The notes below the pieces were generated by a model, which worked only from the letters and a program-made list of their open reading frames with translations, did no database searches and was not told the origin of the DNA. A stretch of DNA of 64,000 nt from Inia geoffrensis (lineage: Eukaryota > Chordata > Mammalia > Artiodactyla > Iniidae). This document shows, piece after piece, positions 57,802 through 64,000 of the stretch. The stretch lies in the NCBI GenBank assembly GCA_036417435.1, contig CM070899.1, positions 176,295,494 through 176,359,493 of the forward strand, written 5' to 3'. The position numbers and the translations under genes are program-made. Each line of letters begins with the position of its first letter. Positions within the stretch are counted from its first letter, which is position 1.

Positions 57802-60800
57802 TCATTTAAAAAAAATTAGATTCCACATGAGTGATATCATATGGTATTTGTTTTTCTCTTTCTGACTTACTTCACTTAGTATGATAACCTCTAGGTCTAT
57901 CCATGTTGCTGCAAATGGCATTGTTTCATTCTTTTTCATGGCTGAGTAATATTTCATTGTATGTATGTACCACATCTTCTTTATCCATTCATCTGTTGAT
58001 GGACATTTAGGTTGCTTCCATGTCTTGGCTATTGTAACTAGTGCTACAGTGAACACTGGGGTGCATGTATCTTTTCAAATTATGGTGTTCTCTGAATATA
58101 TGCCCAGTAGTGGGATTGCTGGGTCATATGGTAGTTCTATTTTTAGTTTTTAAAAGAATCTGCATACTGTTCTCCATAGTGGTTGTATCAATTTACATTC
58201 CCACCAACAGTGTAGGAGGGGTTCCCTTTTCTCCACACCCTCTCCAGTATTTATTGTTTGTAGACTTTTTGATGATGGCTATTCTGACCAGTGTGAAGTG
58301 ATACCTCATTGTGGTTTTGATTTGCATTTCTCTGATAATTACTGATGTTGAGCATCTTTTCATGTGCTTTCTGGCTATCTGTATATCTTCATTGGAAAAA
58401 TGTCTATTTAGATCTTCTGCCCATTTTCTTATTGGGTTGTTTGTTTTTTTGACATAATGCTGCATGAGCTGTTTGTATATTTTGGAGATTAATCCCTTGT
58501 CAGCTGCTTTGTTTGCAAATATTTTTTCCTATTCCAGGGGTTGTCTTTTTGTTTTGTTTATGGTTTCCTTTGCTGTGCAAAAGCTTTTAAGTTTAATTGG
58601 GTCCCATTTGTTTATTTTTGTTTTTATTTTCACTACTCTAGGAGGTAGATCAAAAAAAGATACTGCTGCAATTTATGTCAGAGTGTTCTATGTTTTCCTC
58701 TAAGAGTTTTATAGTGTCCGGCCTTACATTTAGGTCTTTGATCCAGTTTGAGTTTATTTTTGTGTATGGTGTTATGGAATGTTCTAATTTCATTCTTTTC
58801 CATGTAGCTGTCCAGTTTTCCCAGCACCACTTATTCAAAAGACTGTCTTTTCTCCATTGTATATTCTTGCCTCCTTTGTCATTGATTAATTGGCCACAGG
58901 TGTGTGTGTTTATTTCTAGGCTTTCTATCCTGTTCCATTATCTACATTTCTGTGTTTGTGCCAGCACCATAGTGTTTTGATTACTGTAGCTTTGTAGTGT
59001 AGTCTGAAGTCAAGGAACCCGATTCCTTCAGCTCCGTTCTTTCAAGATTGCTTTGGCTGTTCGGGGTCTTCTGTGTTTCCATAAAAACTAAAAAAATTTT
59101 TTGTTCCAATTCTGTGAAAAATGCCACTGGTAATTTGATAGGGGTTGCATTGAATCTGTCGATTGCCTTGGGTAGTACAGTCATTTTGACAATACTGATT
59201 CTTCCAATCCAAGAACATGGTATATCTTTCCATCTGTGTCATCTTTGGTTTCTCTCATCAGTGTCTTATACTTTGCAGAGCACAGGTCTTTTGCCTCCTT
59301 AGGGAGGTTTATTCCTAGGCATTTTATTCTTTTTGATGTGACGGTAAATGGGATTGCTTCCTTAATTTCTCTTTCTGATCTTTTGTTGTTAGTGTATAGG
59401 AATGCAAGAGATTTGTGTATCACTTTTGTATACTGCAACTTTACCGAATTCATTGATTAGCTCTAGTAGTCTTCTGGTAGCATCTTTAGGATTTTCTATG
59501 TATAGTTTCATGTCATCTTCAAACAGTGACAGATTTACTTCTTTTCCAGTTTCGATTCCTTTTATTTCTTTTTCTTCTCTGACTGCCATGGCTAGGACTT
59601 CCAAAACTATGTTGAATAATAGTGGTGACAGTGGACATCCTTGTCTTCTTCCTGATCTTAGAGGGAATGCTTTCAGCTTTTCACCATTGAGAATGATGTT
59701 AGCTGTGGGTTTGTCATATATGGCCTTTATTATGTTGAGGTTAAGTTCCCTCTATGCCCACTTTCTGGAGAGTTTTCATTATAAACGGCTGTTGAATTTT
59801 GTCAAAAGCTTTTTTGCATCTATTGAGATGATCATATGGTTTTTATTCTTCAGTTTGTTAATGCGGTATACCACACTGATTGATTTGTGGATACTGAAGA
59901 GTCCTTGTATCCCTGGGATAAATCCCACTTGATCATGATGTATGATCCTTTTAATGTACTGCTGGATTTGGTTTGCTAGTGTTTTATTGAGTACTTTTGC
60001 ATCTATGTTCATCAATGATATTGGCCTATAATTTTCTTGTGGCATCTTTTTTCTGGTTTTGGTATCAGGGTGATGGTGGTCTCATAGGATGAGCTGAGTG
60101 TTCCTTCCTCTGCAATTTTTTGCAAGAGTTTCAGAAGGGTTAGGTGTTAACTCTTCTCTAAATGTTTGATAGAATTCGCCTCTCCAGCCATCTGGCCCTG
60201 GACTTCTCTTTGTTGGAAGTCTTTAAATCACTGTTTCAATTTCAGTACTTGTGATTGGTCTGCTCATATTTTGTATTTCTTCTTCCTTCAGTCTTGGAGG
60301 TTGTACCTTTCCAAGAATTTGTCTGTTTCTTCTAGGTTGTTCTTTTTATTGGCATATAGTTGTTTGTAGTAATTTCTTATGATCCTTTGTATTTCTGTGC
60401 TGTCACTTGTAACATTTTTTCATTTCTAATTTTATTGATTTCTTTCCCTTTTCTTCTAAAGGTTTATCAATTTTACCTTTTCAAAGAACCAGCTTTTAGT
60501 TTCATCTATCTTTTCTATTGTTTTCGTGTTTCATTTATTTCTGCTCTGATCTTTCTTTCTCTCCTTCTGCTAACTTTGGGTTTTGTTTGTTCTTCTTTCT
60601 CTAGTTACTTTAGGTATAAGGTTAGGTTGTTCATTTGAGATTTTTCTTGTTTCCTGAGGTTAAGATTGTATTGGTATAAACTTCCCTCTTAGAACTGCTT
60701 TTGCTGCATCCCATAGGTTTTAGATTGTCGTGTTTTTGTTGTCATTTGTCTCTGGGCATTTTCTGATTTCCTCTTTGGTTTCTTCAGTGATCCATTGGTT

Positions 60801-61760
60801 GTTTAGTAACATATTGTTTAGCCTCCACGTGTCTGTATTTTTTACACTTATTTTCCTGTAACTGATTTCTAAGCTTATAGAGTTGTGGTTGAAAAAGATG
60901 CCTGATATGATTTCAGTTTTCTTAAGTTTACCAAGGCTTGGTTTGTGGCCCAAGATGTGACCTATCCTGGAGAATGTTCCATGTGCACTTGAGAAGACAG
61001 TGTATTCTGCTCTTTTGGATGGAATGTTCTATAGATATCAATTAAGTGCACCTGGTCTAATGTGTCATTTAAGGCCTGTGTTTCCTTATTGATTTTCTGT
61101 CTGGACGATCTGTCCATTGATGAGAGTGGGTGTCCCCCACTATTACTGTGTTACTGTTGATTTCTCCTTTTATGGCTGTTAGCATTTGCCTTTTATATTG
61201 AGGTGCTCCTATGCTGGGTGTATATATATTTACAATTGTTATATCTTCTTGGATTGATCCCTTGATCATTATGTAGAGTCCTTCTTTATTTTGTCTGATA
61301 TGAGTATTGCTACTCCAGCTTTCTTTTGATTTCCATTTACATGAAATACCTTTTTCCATCCCCTCACTTTCAGTCTGTATGTATCCCTAGATCTGAAGTG
61401 CATCTCTTGTAGACAGCATATATATGGGTCTTGTTTTTGTATCTATTCTGCTAGTGTATGTCTTGGCTGGAGCACTTAATCCATTTACATTTAAGGTAAT
61501 TATTGGTATGTATGTTTTGTTTTGTTTTTTGCGCTACGTGGGCCTCTCACTGTTGTGGCCTCTCCCGTTGCGGAGCACAGGCTCCGCACGCGCAGGCTCA
61601 GCAGCCATGGTTCCCGGGCCCAGCCGCTCCGCGGCATGTGGGATCCTCCCGGACCGGGGCACGAACCCGCGTCCCCTGCATCGGCAGGCGGACTCTCAAC
61701 CACTGCGCCACCAGGGAAACCCAGGTATGTATGTTCTTATTGCCATTTTGTTAATTGTTT
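57802..61760 (-). pseudogene. L1 ORF2 remnant, interrupted by a SINE
   Basis: Minus-strand fragments contain the endonuclease start region, the EN end block FFNHNSISLEISYR, the RT motif FEDD at 59512-59523 (normally FADD; both aspartates kept), [14 protein letters not shown], and a C-terminal block ending near MISLMWN. Many stops and frameshifts separate the blocks, and a SINE lies near the N-terminus. No functional product is expected. Confidence 0.88.
61517..61723 (-). mobile_element. CHR-type SINE nested inside an L1
   Basis: A typical body lies in minus orientation with a TTTTG-rich reversed tail. The target duplication GGTATGTATGTT is at 61505-61516 and 61724-61735. It interrupts the ORF2 start region of the surrounding L1, so the L1 was already present. 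Confidence 0.94.
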
Positions 61761-62129
61761 TGCATTTGTTTATGCAGGTCTTTTTTCTTCCCTTCCCGTT
61801 TTGTTCACTTCTCTTGTGACTTGATGACTATCTTTAGTGTTGTGTTTGGACTGTTTTTTTTGTGTGTGTGTGTATCTACTGCAGATTTTTGCTTTGTGGT
61901 TCCCATGAGGTTTTGATATAGCAGTCAATATATATACAAGATTGCTTTAAGTTGCTGGTTTCTTAATTTCCAATATCCTGCATTTGTACTCTCCTGTTCT
62001 CATGATTGCTAGTTTTGACGACATATTTGTGTGTGGATGATCCCCTACCTTTATTTCATGTTTGCCTTTACCAGTGAGCTTTCCCATTCATAATTTTCTT
62101 GTTTCTAGTTGTGGCCTTTTATTTTCTGC

Positions 62130-62516
62130 CTAGAGAAGTTCCTTTAGGATTTGTTGTAAAGCTGGTTTGCTTGTGCTGAATCCTCTTGGCTTTTGCTTGT
62201 CTTTGAAGCTTTTGGTTTCTCTGTCAAATCTGAACGAGAGCCTTGCTGGACACAGTATTCTTGGTTGTAGGTTTTTCCCTTTCATCACTTTAAATATATC
62301 CTGCCACTCCCTTCTGGCCTGCAGAGTTTCTGCCGAAAAATCAGCTGATAACCTTATGGGAGTTCCCTTGTATGTTAACAACTGTTGCTTTTCCCTTGAT
62401 ACTTTTAATATTTTTTCTTTGTCTTTAATTTTTGGCAGTTTGATTAATATGTGTCTTGGTGTATTCCTCCTTGGGTTTATCTTGTATGGGACTCTCCGTG
62501 CTTCCTGGACTTGAGT
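62130..62516 (-). pseudogene. L1 ORF1 C-terminal remnant
   Basis: The minus strand reads from VQEARRVPYKINPRRN-like sequence near 62516 to QARREWQDIFKVMKGKNLQP and a final LKELL stop at 62130. This is the C-terminal domain of ORF1 only. The upstream part was never copied or has been lost; the element stops abruptly at 62516 and an L2 follows. Confidence 0.85.
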
Positions 62517-62559
62517 GAGTGTTCATGTTAGACTCATCCTAGGTGACCTTGTTGACACT

Positions 62560-63170
62560 TCCCTGTCTTTGATCATCATTCCCGGCAGGTTTCCCAAGCC
62601 CCCCTTTCCCTCTGAAGCCCTCTCACGCCTACTGGACACCTCTGTTCTGATGCTGTGCTGACAATTCTAACTACTCCGCCTGCTTCCTTTTTCCATGAGT
62701 GGAATCAGCACCTACCCCACTGTCCAAACCAGAAAGTTTGGAGTCACCCTCCCTCTACACACACTCCCTGGCACTGTTCACCTCCCATATTCCATCTCTG
62801 GGTTCTGTGGATTCTTCTTCCTAAATCTCTCTATCCTCTTCCACCACCCCAGGCTGGGCCACCATCTATTCTGGGTTATTTCCACAGCCACTCTAGATGG
62901 CCCTGCTTACCTGTGTGGCCTCATCCCAGCCTCCAATGAGAGCACCGAGTGCTCCCTCTTTCTCTAGCCAACTGCTGCTCCTCCGTCAGGTTTCCAATCA
63001 CCTCCTCCAGGAAGACCACCGAGTCAGATTTAGGTGCCCTTGCTACATGTTTCCTATCAAAGCACTTATCACATGATACTGTCATTTCCTATTTAATGTC
63101 TGTATCGCTTTGCAGGCCATGTGTGTGGGGTTCATTATTTTAGCCCCTGAAGCTAGGACAGTAACCATAA
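62560..63170 (+). mobile_element. L2 LINE 3' fragment in intron 6
   Basis: It contains CCAAACCAGAAAGTTTGGAGTC, CTGGGCCACCATCTATTCTGG, CACCTCCTCCAGGAAGACC, and AAAGCACTTATCACATGATACTG in L2 order, directly after the truncated end of the minus-strand L1. It is diverged and non-coding. Confidence 0.7.
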
Positions 63171-63594
63171 AGATATTCACAAACTTCTGGATGAATAAGT
63201 AAAAGGAGATTTCCAGGTCTATAAATTTCAAACCCAAACTGAGTGATATCATCCTAAATAACTTAATTTAGAAACGAAAACCTTGAGCCCAGCTTTCAAA
63301 TGGTTTGGTCAAGAAAAGGCGCCTCAACATCATGAGGAGTAAGTGGAGAGCACAGGGGAACCTTTCATGTAAGCAAATCCCCATTTGGGGCACTTGAGGT
63401 TTGCACACGGAAAGCTGCCTCCCAAATTCTTAAACTGATTCCAGTTGAATCTGTTTATAATCCTGCATAATCAACAAAATCTGGTTCAAGTGTTACCTAA
63501 TGTCCAGTGACTCAGAAGAAAGAGTCTCCTTGTCCATCCCTAAGTCTTTACACACAAAAAATACTCTAATGAGATCTTAACATTTTATAGTTGG

Positions 63595-63790
63595 AAAGAA
63601 GTTTGAAGCTCATTAAGCCAATATTTTATTGGTGAATTTGAAGCTCAACACTGTCGTTTTACAGGTGAGCAAACGGGGGCTCAGGGAGGCAGAGGAACTG
63701 ACTCAAGGTCACACCTGCCCTGTTAGTCATAAAGTGGGGTTAGGACTCGGGTACTGGGCTGTACCTGCCAGTTTGGAGTGTGCTGACAGC
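63595..63790 (+). mobile_element. MIR-class repeat near the window end
   Basis: GTCGTTTTACAGGTGAGCAAACGGGGGCTCAGGGAGG-like and GACTCAAGGTCACACC segments match the MIR-class 3' pattern (TTTTACAGATGAGGAAACTGAGGC). Confidence 0.7.
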
Positions 63791-64000
63791 AGAGGCGGCT
63801 GTTTTCTCAAGATCACGTTGATAGGAAATGTTTCACACACACCTCAAACTAATAACTACTTCACTGTCCAACAGGGCAGACAACCTGAGGGGGAGAACTG
63901 GAGGAGAACGTTCCTCAGGCCCATGAAGAGCTTCTCACAGTAGCGGAGGGGAAATGGCTAGAACCGCATGTCCGCGGGAGTGAGGTGAGACAGATGCCGG

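Larger units (their letters stand above)
57463..62516 (-). mobile_element. 5'-truncated L1 in minus orientation
   Basis: The 3' end lies at 57463 (T-rich), followed by a 3' UTR typical of ruminant and cetacean L1 (minus-strand copy of TTGGAGTATGGCTGATTTAC). ORF2 occupies about 57800-61760 and the C-terminal third of ORF1 62130-62516. The 5' end is lost inside ORF1. A CHR SINE splits it at 61517-61723. It is in the sense orientation of PIP4K2A. Confidence 0.92.
38969..64000 (-). other. PIP4K2A: PIP4K2A intron 6 (partial; exon 6 lies beyond the window)
   Basis: At least 25 kb of intron lies upstream of exon 7 in the direction of transcription. Repeats listed separately are MIRs, a possible L3/CR1 scrap, a short SINE, two long opposite L1 copies, two CHR SINEs and an L2. 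Stretches with no feature I can name are 39000-41270, 41800-43000, 43500-44330, 44470-45840, 51740-55910, 56130-57230 and 63170-63590. I looked for exon 6 (RKYDLKGSTVAREASDKEK) on the minus strand and did not see it. Confidence 0.8.

Noticed and set aside
38969..64000. PIP4K2A exon 6
   Set aside because: I looked on the minus strand for the codons of RKYDLKGSTVAREASDKEK with a donor and found none; it should lie beyond 64000.
1..64000. CRISPR array, operon or phage-type system
   Set aside because: The DNA is mammalian; no direct-repeat and spacer pattern, clustered short genes or ribosome binding sites are present.

Overview
The window is nuclear DNA from a mammal, almost certainly a cetacean. 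Thirteen tRNA-derived SINEs of the CHR / short tRNA-Glu type (head reading GGGCTTCCCTGGTGGCGCAG, B box GGTTCGAxxCC) lie on both strands, many with clean target-site duplications. The L1 copies have the 3' ends and ORF2 sequence known from whales and even-toed ungulates. There are no bacterial features: genes are split by GT-AG introns and most of the DNA is repeat or unique non-coding sequence. The species call rests on recognising repeat families, not on a search.

The one functional gene I can support is the 3' part of PIP4K2A (phosphatidylinositol-5-phosphate 4-kinase type 2 alpha), on the minus strand. Four consecutive coding exons were placed to the base. They are exon 7 (38855-38968), exon 8 (30037-30280), exon 9 (27895-27998) and exon 10 with the stop codon (25320-25400). 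Together they encode residues 227-406 of the expected 406-residue kinase with every reading-frame junction intact. The 3' UTR probably runs from 25319 to about 23230 and has two AATAAA signals. Exons 1-6 lie beyond the right edge.

Region by region: 1-23230 is intergenic DNA downstream of PIP4K2A. It is filled with old repeats (MST and MLT1 LTRs, L1 pieces, MIR, a hAT element, CHR SINEs, microsatellites) and one processed pseudogene of NDUFS6 (about 15460-15794, plus strand). 23230-38968 is the 3' half of PIP4K2A, whose introns carry seven SINEs, an L1 with a 5' inversion (34063-35691), an L2 and MIRs. 38969-64000 is part of intron 6 and contains two long L1 copies in opposite orientation (about 45850-51736 plus; 57463-62516 minus), both with broken ORFs, as well as MIR, L2 and AT-rich unique sequence.

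I found no new gene system. The most useful observations are the NDUFS6 retropseudogene, the L1 inversion, the almost pure poly-T acceptor of exon 7, inverted SINEs flanking exon 8, a G-rich and Z-DNA-like tract in the 3' UTR, and a reverse transcriptase in the large L1 that has lost a catalytic aspartate.
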